From contig CAVQGM010000002.1 of assembly GCA_963712065.1 (NCBI GenBank), forward strand, positions 496,001 to 560,000: a stretch of 64,000 nucleotides of DNA. The letters are read 5' to 3'. The position numbers were made by a program, and so were the translations under genes. The notes beneath the pieces were generated by a model. The model did not search any database. It saw only the letters and a list, made by a program, of their open reading frames with translations, and was not told the origin of the DNA. This DNA comes from CAVQGM01 sp963712065 (GTDB lineage: Bacteria; Actinomycetota; Acidimicrobiia; Acidimicrobiales; Acidimicrobilacustridaceae). Shown piece after piece: positions 40,979 through 49,189 of this stretch (position 1 is its first letter; each line of letters begins with the position of its first letter).

Positions 40979-42697
40979 GTGGAGTCGACCGCACCGCCAC
41001 CTTCGGGGGGCTCGAACGCACTCAAGCGCTACGGACCGCTGATCGCGATCCTGGTGGTCGTGGCCGTGGTGGCGGTCATCGCCATCGTGGTCAGCAGCGG
41101 CGGTGACGACGACGACACGGCCACGACCGACACGACGGGGGCGAGCAGCGACCAAGCCCTGCCCGAGGGCGTCATGACGTGGTCGGAGGCCGAGCGCCAG
41201 GGGATCACCGACACCATCGAGTGGGGCGAGCGCTGCAACACCGAGACCGGCACCCTCGCCTACCCCAGCTTCTTCGCCGGGGAGTGCTACGCCCCGTTCA
41301 CGGGCGACAACGGGGGTGAGACCGCCACGGGGGTCACGGCCGACACGATCAAGATCGTCCAGTACCTGACCCCGGAGACCGACCCCACCATCGACTTCAT
41401 CACCAGCGCCATCCAGGTCGACGACACCAACCAGCAGACCGCCGACACGGTGCGCGGCTTCATCGAGCTGTACGAGACCTACTACGAGCTGTACGGGCGC
41501 ACGATCGAGCTCGAGGTGTTCGAGGGAACCGGGCCCTCCGAGGACGAGGTCGCCGCTCGGGCCGACGCCGTCACCATCGCCGAGGAGATCAAGCCGTTCG
41601 CCGTGCTCGGCGGGCCCCTCCTCACCCCGGCCTTCGCCGACGAGCTGGCCGCCCGCCAGGTGCTGTGCATCGGGTGCACCCCGAGCCAGGACGAGCAGTT
41701 CTACGCCGAGCGGGCCCCCTACGTGTGGGGTGTGGGCAACAACGCCGAGCAGGGGAACACGCACCTGGCCGAGTACATCGGCAAGCGGCTCGCCGGCTCA
41801 CCCGCCGAGTTCGCCGGCGACCCGGCGCTGCAGACCCAGACCCGGAAGTTCGGCATCGTCTACCTCAGCACCAGCCAGGCCAGCGAGGACGTCGTCAACA
41901 CGCTGCAGGACCAGCTCGGCGAGTACGACACCGAGATCTCCGAGCTGCTGTCGTACACCAGCCCGATCGAGCTGCAGACCACGGCCCCCCAGCTCGTCGC
42001 CCGGCTCAAGGCGTCGGGGATCACCTCGGTGATCTTCACCGGTGACCCCATCGCCCCCCAACCCCTCACCCGGGCGGCCACCGAGCAGGGCTTCCGCCCC
42101 GAGTGGATCATCACCGGCTCGGTGCTCACCGACACCGCCGCCTTCGCCCGCAGCTACGACCAGGAGCAGTGGTCCCACGCCTTCGGCGTCAGCCCCCTCG
42201 CCGCCCGCGTGTCGCCGCAGGTGCAGGGCACCCGGTTCCTGTACCAGTGGTTCTTCGGCGAACCGCCTCCCACCGAGAGCGGCTCGGCGACGGTGATCCC
42301 GAGCTGGAACCTGCTCGTCTCGGTGCTCCAGGGCGTCGGCCCGAACCTCACCGCCGAGAACTTCGGTGCCGCGCTGTTCGCCGCCGACCCGACCACCCGG
42401 GCCATCAGCCAGCCGTCGCTGTCGTACGGCGACAAGGGCATCTGGCCGTACGACGACTACCTCGGCATCGACGACGCCACCGAGATCTGGTGGGACCCGA
42501 CCGCCGACGGGCCCGACGAGATCCAGCGCGACGGCACCGGCCTCTGGCGGTTCGTCGACGGCGGCAAGCGCTACCTGCCGGGGGAGTGGCCCGACTCGAC
42601 GCCGAAGGTGTTCCAGCTTCCCGACAGCACGACGATCTACGAGACGGCCCCGCCCGGCGAGGAGCCGGTGCAGTACCCGTCACCCGCCGGCGGCTGA
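40979..42697 (+). CDS. ABC transporter substrate-binding protein (branched-chain amino acid family)
   Basis: A 572-residue protein with a GTG start 17 bp after the ATPase fusion. A single N-terminal membrane anchor (YGPLIAILVVVAVVAVIAIVVSS, not a lipobox) is followed by a Thr/Asp-rich linker. A type I periplasmic-binding-protein fold follows (GVTADTIKIVQYLTPETDP, FAVLGGPLLTPAFADELA, GITSVIFTGDPIAP). It is larger than usual LivJ-like proteins (about 400 residues) and has several cysteines. It captures a solute outside the cell for the LivHM/MFS-LivFG complex. The ligand may be an amino acid, amide or small organic acid. Confidence 0.85.
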   Translation: MESTAPPPSGGSNALKRYGPLIAILVVVAVVAVIAIVVSSGGDDDDTATTDTTGASSDQALPEGVMTWSEAERQGITDTIEWGERCNTETGTLAYPSFFAGECYAPFTGDNGGETATGVTADTIKIVQYLTPETDPTIDFITSAIQVDDTNQQTADTVRGFIELYETYYELYGRTIELEVFEGTGPSEDEVAARADAVTIAEEIKPFAVLGGPLLTPAFADELAARQVLCIGCTPSQDEQFYAERAPYVWGVGNNAEQGNTHLAEYIGKRLAGSPAEFAGDPALQTQTRKFGIVYLSTSQASEDVVNTLQDQLGEYDTEISELLSYTSPIELQTTAPQLVARLKASGITSVIFTGDPIAPQPLTRAATEQGFRPEWIITGSVLTDTAAFARSYDQEQWSHAFGVSPLAARVSPQVQGTRFLYQWFFGEPPPTESGSATVIPSWNLLVSVLQGVGPNLTAENFGAALFAADPTTRAISQPSLSYGDKGIWPYDDYLGIDDATEIWWDPTADGPDEIQRDGTGLWRFVDGGKRYLPGEWPDSTPKVFQLPDSTTIYETAPPGEEPVQYPSPAGG

Positions 42698-42733
42698 CGA
42701 CGGGGGGCGACGGAGGGCGACGGCACCCGGTCG

Positions 42734-42789
42734 GCATCGCGTGCGTACTGAACCACGTTGCCGGTGGCCAGGTACGCACGCGACGGGCG
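42734..42789. repeat. Dispersed repeat, family C copy 3
   Basis: 12-bp perfect outer arms (TCGCGTGCGTAC, 42737-42748, and complement 42772-42783) enclose inner CCAC / GTGG arms. The right end CACGCACG... continues as CGACGGGCG, as in copy 2. It lies between convergent genes. Confidence 0.7.
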
Positions 42790-42801
42790 GTCGGGGCGGG
42801 G

Positions 42802-43689
42802 CTAGTGCCCAGGGTCGCCCTGGTCGCGGAGGAACTGCTCGAGCTCGGCGGCCAGCTCGTCGCCCGACGGCAGACGGCCCCCGTCGTCGGCCTCGAGGGC
42901 ATCGACGTGGCGCTCGAGCTGGCGCACCATCTCGATGTGCTCCTGGTTGGCCGCGATGAGGGACTCGATCCGGGCGATGGAGTCCTCGGCCTCGGTGGCC
43001 AGGTCGGCGGCGTCGAAGGCCAGGTCGGCGACCCGGGCCAGGCCGCGGATGAGCGCCTCGGACGCCGCCGGGTAGGGCATGGCCGCGGCGTAGTGGGGCA
43101 CCTGGGCCCACAAGCCGACGGCCGGGAGCCCCACCTCGGCGCAGCGACGCTCGATGGCCGAGCCGACCCCCGTGGGCACCTCGATGCGCCCGTGCACGTA
43201 GCCGACGAGATCGGCCAGCTCACGGTTGGTGGCCGTCGCCACCAGACGCGTGGGCCGCGTGTGCGGGACCGGGGCGGGGTAGGCGCCGAGGCCCACCACC
43301 AGGCGGGTGCCGAACTCGAGGGCGAGGTCGACGACGGCGTCGGCGAACGCCCGCCAGGTGTGGTCGGGCTCGACGCCGACGAGGAACAGGGCCTCGGTGC
43401 CGAGCGGGTCGGTGGTGACCTTGAGCTCGAGGCTGGGCCAGTTCAGCTGCTCGACGATGCCGTCGACCAGCTCCATGGTGGGTCGGCGGGCCCGGTGGTC
43501 GAGCAGCGTGTCGGTGTCGAAGGTGGCGACGGTGGACAGCTCGACCTGGCCGGTGATGGTGGTGAGGGCGGTGGCGGCGCCGAGCCCGGCGTCGATCCAC
43601 CCGTCGAGGGCCACGACCAGCACGGGCGAGTCGAGGTCGGGCCGTTCGTGCAGGTCGAACAGGCGCGCCGGTCGCGGGACGTCGCTCAT
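42802..43689 (-). CDS. PAC2 family protein
   Basis: A 295-residue protein with the PAC2 (proteasome assembly chaperone 2-like) pattern: LVVALDGWIDAGLGAATAL at the start, GVEPDHTWRAFADAVVDLA, LGAYPAPVPHTRP and GLWAQVPHYAAAMPYPAAS. An acidic coiled-coil C-terminus follows. Actinobacterial PAC2 proteins are widespread cytoplasmic proteins of unsettled function, possibly tied to proteasome or membrane-stress biology; no proteasome genes are in the window. The start overlaps the stop of the upstream gene (ATGA, 43686-43689). Confidence 0.85.
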   Translation of the reverse strand: MSDVPRPARLFDLHERPDLDSPVLVVALDGWIDAGLGAATALTTITGQVELSTVATFDTDTLLDHRARRPTMELVDGIVEQLNWPSLELKVTTDPLGTEALFLVGVEPDHTWRAFADAVVDLALEFGTRLVVGLGAYPAPVPHTRPTRLVATATNRELADLVGYVHGRIEVPTGVGSAIERRCAEVGLPAVGLWAQVPHYAAAMPYPAASEALIRGLARVADLAFDAADLATEAEDSIARIESLIAANQEHIEMVRQLERHVDALEADDGGRLPSGDELAAELEQFLRDQGDPGH

Positions 43690-44732
43690 TCGAACCGCCC
43701 GGCTGCCTGGCGGGCCGCCTCGGCGAGGGCGACCACCTGTTCACCGAAGAACGAGAACGCGCCCGGGTCGCCGCCCCGGTCACCCATGGCGCCGCCGACG
43801 TAGCGGGCGTACACGCCCTCGATGATGCAGGCGAGCTTCCAGTACCCGAAGGCGACGTAGTAGTCGATGCCGGACACGTCCCGACCCGAGCGCTCGGCGT
43901 AGCGGGCCAGCAGCTCGGCCTTGGTGGAGAAGCCCTCGACCGACGTGGGCGACGGCAGCCCCGAGTGCGTCGGCTCGCCCGGGTCGGCCCAGTAGACCTG
44001 CAGGAGCCCGGCGTCGGCGAGGGGATCGCCGAGGGTGCAGATCTCCCAGTCGAGCACGGCGATCACCTGCCCGTCCTCACCGAGCATGCAGTTGTCGAGG
44101 CGGTAGTCGCCGTGGACGATCGTGGCCGGCCCCTGCTCGGGCACGGCCTCGCGGAGGCGCTCGTGGACCTCCTCCATCACCGGCAGCTCACGGGTCTTCG
44201 ACTTCTCGAACTGCCCGTACCACCGCGTGAGCTGGCGCTCGATGTAGCCCTCGTGGCGCCCGAGGTCGGACAGGCCGACGGCGTCGAGGTCGACGGCGTG
44301 GATGTCGGCCATGGTGTCGACCAGCGACTCGCCCGCCCGGCGTCGCTGTGCCACGGAGAGGGCCTCGGCGCCGTTGACGTCGCGGACGACCACGCCGTCG
44401 ACGTAGCCCATGACGTAGAACGGCGCGCCGTTCACCGACTCGTCGGTGCACAGCCCGACCACCGGCGGCGTGGGCACCGGTGTGGGCTGCAGGGCGGCGA
44501 GGATGCGGTGCTCACGCCCCATGTCGTGGGCGGTGGCCAGCACCTGGCCGAGGGGTGGCCGCCGCAGCACCCAGCGCCGGCCGTCGGCGTCGGTGACGGT
44601 GTACGTGAGGTTGGAGTGGCCACCCTGGATCAGCTCGAACGACAGCGGGGGTCGGACCTCGCCGGCGTTGGCCTGGAACCACGCCGTGACCGGGTCGACC
44701 TCGATGCCCTGGATCGCCTTCGCGTCGGCCAC
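43686..44732 (-). CDS. Aminoglycoside phosphotransferase-like kinase (ACAD10-type)
   Basis: A 348-residue protein with a GTG start, preceded by GGAGAGGA. The APH/choline-kinase fold is seen in NLTYTVTDADGRRWVLRRPP (ATP-binding Lys region as Arg-rich), the catalytic loop IVHGDYRLDNCML near residue 200 and the metal-binding VLDWEICTLGDPLAD. Members of this subgroup often sit with acyl-CoA dehydrogenases and may phosphorylate hydroxy-acyl compounds. No such dehydrogenase is nearby, so the substrate is open. Cotranscribed with the PAC2 gene. Confidence 0.85.
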   Translation of the reverse strand: MADAKAIQGIEVDPVTAWFQANAGEVRPPLSFELIQGGHSNLTYTVTDADGRRWVLRRPPLGQVLATAHDMGREHRILAALQPTPVPTPPVVGLCTDESVNGAPFYVMGYVDGVVVRDVNGAEALSVAQRRRAGESLVDTMADIHAVDLDAVGLSDLGRHEGYIERQLTRWYGQFEKSKTRELPVMEEVHERLREAVPEQGPATIVHGDYRLDNCMLGEDGQVIAVLDWEICTLGDPLADAGLLQVYWADPGEPTHSGLPSPTSVEGFSTKAELLARYAERSGRDVSGIDYYVAFGYWKLACIIEGVYARYVGGAMGDRGGDPGAFSFFGEQVVALAEAARQAAGRFE

Positions 44733-44844
44733 GACCGTCCTCTCCCGTCGACTCCCTGATCGCCGCCACGCTACCGGTCACGCACGGGGCGGGAGTGACC
44801 TCCGGCCCGTGGACCCGTTCGCCCGCTCCCGTATCGTGTTCGCC

Positions 44845-45555
44845 ATGTCCTTCGATGTCACCGACGCGACGTTCGACGCCGAGGTCATGGGGCGATCGCA
44901 CCAGACGCCCGTGGTCGTCGACCTGTGGGCCCCGTGGTGCGGCCCGTGCCGCACGCTCGGTCCCCTCATCGAGCAGGCGGTCGACGCCACCGGCGGCGAG
45001 GTCGTCCTCGCCAAGGTCAACGTCGACGAGAACCCGCAGGTCTCGGCCGCCTTCCGGGTGCAGGGCATCCCCGCGGTGTACGCGGTGAAGGACGGCAAGG
45101 TCGTCGACGGCTTCGTCGGCGCCCAGGCCCAGCCCGTCGTCGAGGACTTCGTCGCCCGGTTGCGGCCGACCCAGGAGGAGACCGAGGTCCACCGGCTCCT
45201 CGCCGCCGGCGACGAGACCTCGCTGCGCGCCGCCCTCGCCCTCGATCCCGACAACGAGGACGTCATCGTCGCCCTCGGTGAGCTGCTCGCCACCACCGAC
45301 CGCGGCGACGAGGCGCTCGAGCTCATGGCCCGCATCCCCGAGACGCCGACGACCCGGCGCATCGCCGCCCTCGCCCGCAGCGGCGGCGAGGCGCCCACCG
45401 ACACCGACGTCGAGACGACCCTCACCGCCCTGCTCGACCGGGTCAAGGACGACGAAGCGGCCCGCCAGGAGTACCTCGACCTGCTCGAGCTGCTCGGCCC
45501 GGACGACCCCCGCACCGCGAGCTACCGCAAGGCCCTCACCACCAGGCTCTTCTGA
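44845..45555 (+). CDS. Thioredoxin-domain protein with C-terminal helical repeats (CnoX/YbbN-like)
   Basis: 236 residues from ATG 44845. The thioredoxin domain (residues 1-110) has the active site WAPWCGPCRTLGP with both redox cysteines and the cis-proline in GIPAVYAV. The C-terminal half is helical with TPR-like repeats (ALALDPDNEDVIVALGELLATTDRGDEALELM, core DNEDVIVALGELL). This is the architecture of chaperedoxin CnoX, which protects folding proteins from oxidation and hands them to GroEL or DnaK. TATCGT 7 nt before the ATG suggests a leaderless transcript. Confidence 0.85.
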   Translation: MSFDVTDATFDAEVMGRSHQTPVVVDLWAPWCGPCRTLGPLIEQAVDATGGEVVLAKVNVDENPQVSAAFRVQGIPAVYAVKDGKVVDGFVGAQAQPVVEDFVARLRPTQEETEVHRLLAAGDETSLRAALALDPDNEDVIVALGELLATTDRGDEALELMARIPETPTTRRIAALARSGGEAPTDTDVETTLTALLDRVKDDEAARQEYLDLLELLGPDDPRTASYRKALTTRLF

Positions 45556-45670
45556 GCCGACCGGAGCCGTCCCTTGGCAGCCGCCCCGCGGCTCCCTACC
45601 CTGAGTTCCCCGCTTCCCCCGTGAGCCGAGCCCGGTCGAACCCGACCGGGCCGCCCTCGGAGGATGCCCG

Positions 45671-46488
45671 TTGCCCGACCACGCCGACGCCGGCACCGCC
45701 GCGACCGGTGGCGACCGATCCGATCCGCTCGCCACCCTCCGGGCGTCCAGCCCGGCCGTGCCACCGGCCCCGACCGCCTTCGCCGGTGCGTGGTGGTCGC
45801 GCCTCGACGCCGTGGCGGCGCGGGTCGGCATCCCAGCGCCCGCCACCGTCCTCCTCGCCGGCGCGCTGCTCGCCGCCGTGGTGGTCGTCGCCATCGTGGC
45901 CTCGACCGTCTGGTGGGTCGGGCGGGAGGGCCCGCCGGGTGCCGAGGTCCCCGCGCCGGTCGACCGCGACGCGGCGCTGCCCCTCGCCACCACGACCACG
46001 GCGGCCCGACCGGTGGTCGTGCACGCCGCCGGGGCCGTCGCCCGCCCGGGTGTCTACGAGCTGCCCACCGGATCGCGGGTGGTCGACCTGCTCGAGGCCG
46101 CCGGTGGGCCCGCCGCCGACGCCGATGCCTCCCGGTTGAACCTGGCCGAGCCCCTCGCCGACGGCGGCCGCCTCTACGTGCCCCGGGTCGGCGAGGCGGA
46201 GCCGCCGACCGTCGTCACCGGCGGGGGCGGGGCCGGGGCGGGGCCGCGACCAGGAGGCCGGAGGGTGCGACCGGCGGCGACCCGTCCGGCCCGGTCGACC
46301 TGAACACCGCGACCGACGCCGACCTCGACACCCTGCCGGGCATCGGCCCGGCCACCGCGGCGGCCATCGTCGACCATCGCTCGGCCAACGGTCCGTTCCG
46401 CGCCGTCGACGACCTCCTCGACGTCCGGGGCATCGGTCCGGCCAAGCTCGAGCAGCTCCGGCCGCTCGTCACGGTGGGCGGCGGGTGA
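45671..46488 (+). pseudogene. comEA: ComEA-type DNA-binding competence protein, frameshifted as sequenced
   Basis: A TTG start at 45671 lies 7 nt after GGAGG. The first part has one membrane helix (PATVLLAGALLAAVVVVAIVAS) and an SLBB domain (VVVHAAGAVARPGVYELP, GSRVVDLLEAAGG, LADGGRLYVP). The helix-hairpin-helix part (VDLNTATDADLDTLPGIGPATAAAIVDHR, core LNTATDADLDTLPGIG) continues only in another frame. The break is in a G-rich run between about 46219 and 46262 and is resolved by restoring one base. ComEA binds incoming double-stranded DNA outside the membrane and hands it to ComEC, which is encoded next. Artefact is likely. Confidence 0.82.
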
Positions 46489-48335
46489 GCGACCGGTTCC
46501 CGACGCCGCCGTCGGACCGCGGCGCCGTCGTCCTCGCCCTCGCCGCCGCCGCCGGCGCCGCCCTGGCCCTGCCCGTGCCGGTGCCGGTCGGGGCTTCCGC
46601 CGTCGCCCTCGCCGCCGTCGTCCGGCGCCCGGTCCTGTTCGTGGTCGCCGTGTTCCTCCTCACGGCGGGCCTCGCCGCCGGGGCGTGGGCGGGCCTCACG
46701 CCCCCGGCTCCCGGCTCGATCGAGGGCTGGGCCACGGTGCGGCGCGACCCCGACGCGGTCGCGGGCGCCGTCCGGGTCGACCTCGACCTCGGCGGCCGGC
46801 GGTTCGACGCGTGGGCCCGGGGCCCGGCGGCCGGTCGGATCGGCGACCTCGCCACCGGTGACCGGGCCTGGGTGCAGGGACGCATCGAGCCCGGTCGCCC
46901 GCCGCGGTACCTCCAGGTCCGCCACCTCGTCGCCCGTCTCACCGTCGACGACGTCGGTGCCACCCGGCTGGCCGGCCCGCCCTACTCGTGGGCCAACGGC
47001 GTGCGCGACCTCCTGCGGCGCGGTGTCGAGCACCTCCCGCTCTCGTCGCGCACGTTGTTCGCCGGCTTCGTGCTCGGCGACGACCGGGGTCAGCCGCCCG
47101 AGGTCGCATCCGACTTCCGGGGTGCGGGACTCACCCACCTGCTGGTCGTGTCCGGTCAGAACGTCGCGTTCGTCCTCCTCGCCGCCGCGCCGGTGCTCGT
47201 GCGGCTGCGGCCACCCGTCCGACTGCTCGCGACGCTGGCGGTGCTCGGGTCGTTCGCCCTCCTCACGAGGTTCGAGCCGTCCGTGCTGCGGGCCACGGCC
47301 ATGGCCGCCGTCGCCACGCTGGCCGTCGTGAGCGGTCGCCCGGCCTCGGGCGTGCGCACCCTGTCCCTCGCCGTGACCGGGGTCCTGCTCGTCGATCCGT
47401 TGCTGGTGGGATCCCTCGGCTTCGGGCTGTCGGTCGCGGCGTCGGCGGGCATCGTCGTCCTCGCCCGTCCGCTGGCCGCGTTCCTGCCCGGTCCCCGGTG
47501 GCTCGCCCTCCCGCTGGCCGTCACCCTCGCCGCCCAGCTCGCCGTGGCCCCGTTGCTGGTGCCGGTCACGGGTGGTCTCCCGCTCGCCACCGTGCCCGCC
47601 AACCTGGTCGCCGAGCCGATGGCCGCGGTCGTGGTCGTGTGGGGGATGACCGCCGGGCTGGTGGCCGGCGTGGTCGGCGGCGACGCCGCCGCGTGGCTCC
47701 ACGTCCCGACCGGGCTCGCCCTCGGGGCCGTGGCGTGGGTGGCGCGGGTCGCCGCCTCCGCCCCGCTCGGCGACGTCGGCCTGGCCGCGGCGCTGACCGC
47801 CGGCCTGCTCGGCGTCGCAGCCGTGCTGGCGTCGCGCCGCCATCGAACGATCCTGACCCGCACGCTCGTGGCCGCGTCGGTGCTGGTCGTGGTCGTGCCC
47901 GCGTCGGTGCCCCGGTCCCCGCCGCCGGCTCCCGAGGTCGCCGTCGATGGGGGGGCGACCCTCTGGCAGGGTGGGGCGCCCGGCGGTGGCCGGGTCCTCG
48001 TCGTCACGTCCGACGCCCGGCCCGATCGGTTGCTCGACGCCCTTCGTCGGCACGGGGTCGATCGGGTCGACCTGCTGATCAGCGTCCACGGGTCGAGGGC
48101 CGCCGCCACGGTGGTGCGGGCGGTCACCTCCCGCATCGAGGTGCCGGACGGCGCGATCTGGGCCCCCGTCGAGCACCGGATCCCCGGCGCGACCGACGCA
48201 CCGGTGGGTCGCTGGCGGATCGGCGGCCTCGAGGTCACCGTCGCGGCCGATGCGTCGCGCCTCGAGGTCGCCGTCGCGGTCATCGCCGGATCCCATCGCC
48301 CGGGCGGCGGGGAGCGCGACGAAGATGCCGGGTAA
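46485..48335 (+). CDS. comEC: ComEC/Rec2-type DNA uptake channel, without the hydrolase domain
   Basis: A 616-residue polytopic protein starting at a GTG that overlaps the comEA stop (GTGA). An N-terminal OB-like DUF4131 region (EGWATVRRDPDAVAGAVRVDL) is followed by the competence domain with FAGFVLGDDRG, GLTHLLVVSGQNVAFVLL (signature SGxN) and about ten membrane helices. The C-terminal segment of about 140 residues (RVLVVTSDARPDRLLDALRRHGVDRVDLLISVHG) has the outline of the metallo-beta-lactamase domain but lacks the HxHxDH motif. It likely transports single-stranded DNA without degrading the second strand itself. Confidence 0.87.
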   Translation: MSDRFPTPPSDRGAVVLALAAAAGAALALPVPVPVGASAVALAAVVRRPVLFVVAVFLLTAGLAAGAWAGLTPPAPGSIEGWATVRRDPDAVAGAVRVDLDLGGRRFDAWARGPAAGRIGDLATGDRAWVQGRIEPGRPPRYLQVRHLVARLTVDDVGATRLAGPPYSWANGVRDLLRRGVEHLPLSSRTLFAGFVLGDDRGQPPEVASDFRGAGLTHLLVVSGQNVAFVLLAAAPVLVRLRPPVRLLATLAVLGSFALLTRFEPSVLRATAMAAVATLAVVSGRPASGVRTLSLAVTGVLLVDPLLVGSLGFGLSVAASAGIVVLARPLAAFLPGPRWLALPLAVTLAAQLAVAPLLVPVTGGLPLATVPANLVAEPMAAVVVVWGMTAGLVAGVVGGDAAAWLHVPTGLALGAVAWVARVAASAPLGDVGLAAALTAGLLGVAAVLASRRHRTILTRTLVAASVLVVVVPASVPRSPPPAPEVAVDGGATLWQGGAPGGGRVLVVTSDARPDRLLDALRRHGVDRVDLLISVHGSRAAATVVRAVTSRIEVPDGAIWAPVEHRIPGATDAPVGRWRIGGLEVTVAADASRLEVAVAVIAGSHRPGGGERDEDAG

Positions 48336-49176
48336 CGTCGGCGCGGTGCACCTGGCGCTCGGTCCGACCCGGTTCGACGTGACGCATCGCGCCGTCGTGA
48401 TGGGCATCCTCAACCGCACGCCCGACTCGTTCTACGACGGCGGCCGGTACTTCGCCCTCGACGACTTCGTCCGCAAGGCCGAGCAGCTGGTCGACGAGGG
48501 CGCCGACCTCCTCGACGTGGGCGGCGTGAAGGCGGGCCCCGGCGAGGAGGTCACCGAGGCCTCAGAGCTCGAGCGGGTCGTCCCCGCCGTCGAGGCCCTC
48601 GCCGCCCGGTTCGACGTGCCCCTGTCGGTCGACACCTGGCGGGCATCGGTGGCGCGGGCCTGCTTCGCCGCCGGTGCCGTCGTCGGCAACGACATCAGCG
48701 GGTTCGCCGATCCCGACTACCTGCCGGCCTGCGCCGAGGCCGGCGCCTCGGTGGTGGCCACCCACATCCGGCTCCGGCCCCGGGTCGCCGACCCCGACCC
48801 GCACTACGACGACCTCGTCGGCGAGGTCGTCGCCCATCTCCGAGACCGGGCGACCCGGGCCGAGGCCGCCGGCATCCCCGCCGAGCGGATCATGGTCGAC
48901 GCCGGTCTCGATCTCGGCAAGACGCCCCAGCAGTCCCTCGAGCTGCTCCGCGCCTCGGACCGGCTGGCCGAGCTCGGCTACCCCGTGTTCCTCTCGGCGT
49001 CGAACAAGCGGTTCCTGTGGACCCTGCTCGACGTCGACCGCACCAGTGCGGGGGAGGGCACCATGGCCGCCCACGCCCTCGGCATCACCCTCGGGTGCCG
49101 CGTGCTGCGGGCCCATGACGTGCGGGCCGCTCGGCGCGTCGCCGACTCGCTCGCCGCGGTGCTGGCGGCCGGTTGA
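48325..49176 (+). CDS. folP2: Dihydropteroate synthase homologue, FolP2 type
   Basis: 283 residues from ATG 48325 (overlapping comEC by 11 bp, GGGAG upstream); a GTG at 48346 is possible. The TIM-barrel pterin-binding start VVMGILNRTPDSFYDGG matches DHPS. The following block is DVGGVKAGPGEEV instead of the DIGGESTRPGA of true DHPS. This variant is the hallmark of mycobacterial FolP2, which does not replace FolP1 in folate synthesis. Its reaction is unsettled. The folate-synthesis function should therefore not be assumed here. Confidence 0.85.
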   Translation: MPGNVGAVHLALGPTRFDVTHRAVVMGILNRTPDSFYDGGRYFALDDFVRKAEQLVDEGADLLDVGGVKAGPGEEVTEASELERVVPAVEALAARFDVPLSVDTWRASVARACFAAGAVVGNDISGFADPDYLPACAEAGASVVATHIRLRPRVADPDPHYDDLVGEVVAHLRDRATRAEAAGIPAERIMVDAGLDLGKTPQQSLELLRASDRLAELGYPVFLSASNKRFLWTLLDVDRTSAGEGTMAAHALGITLGCRVLRAHDVRAARRVADSLAAVLAAG

Positions 49177-49189
49177 GGGGACGAGGACC

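Noticed and set aside
37530..41021. Open frame of 1163 codons on the minus strand opposite the transporter operon
   Set aside because: Composition is His/Asp/Gly-rich shadow sequence with no domain. The plus strand has well-defined permease and ATPase motifs.
42802..44732. Proteasome gene cluster suggested by the PAC2 protein
   Set aside because: No proteasome subunit, Pup or ATPase genes are nearby, and the neighbour is an APH-like kinase.
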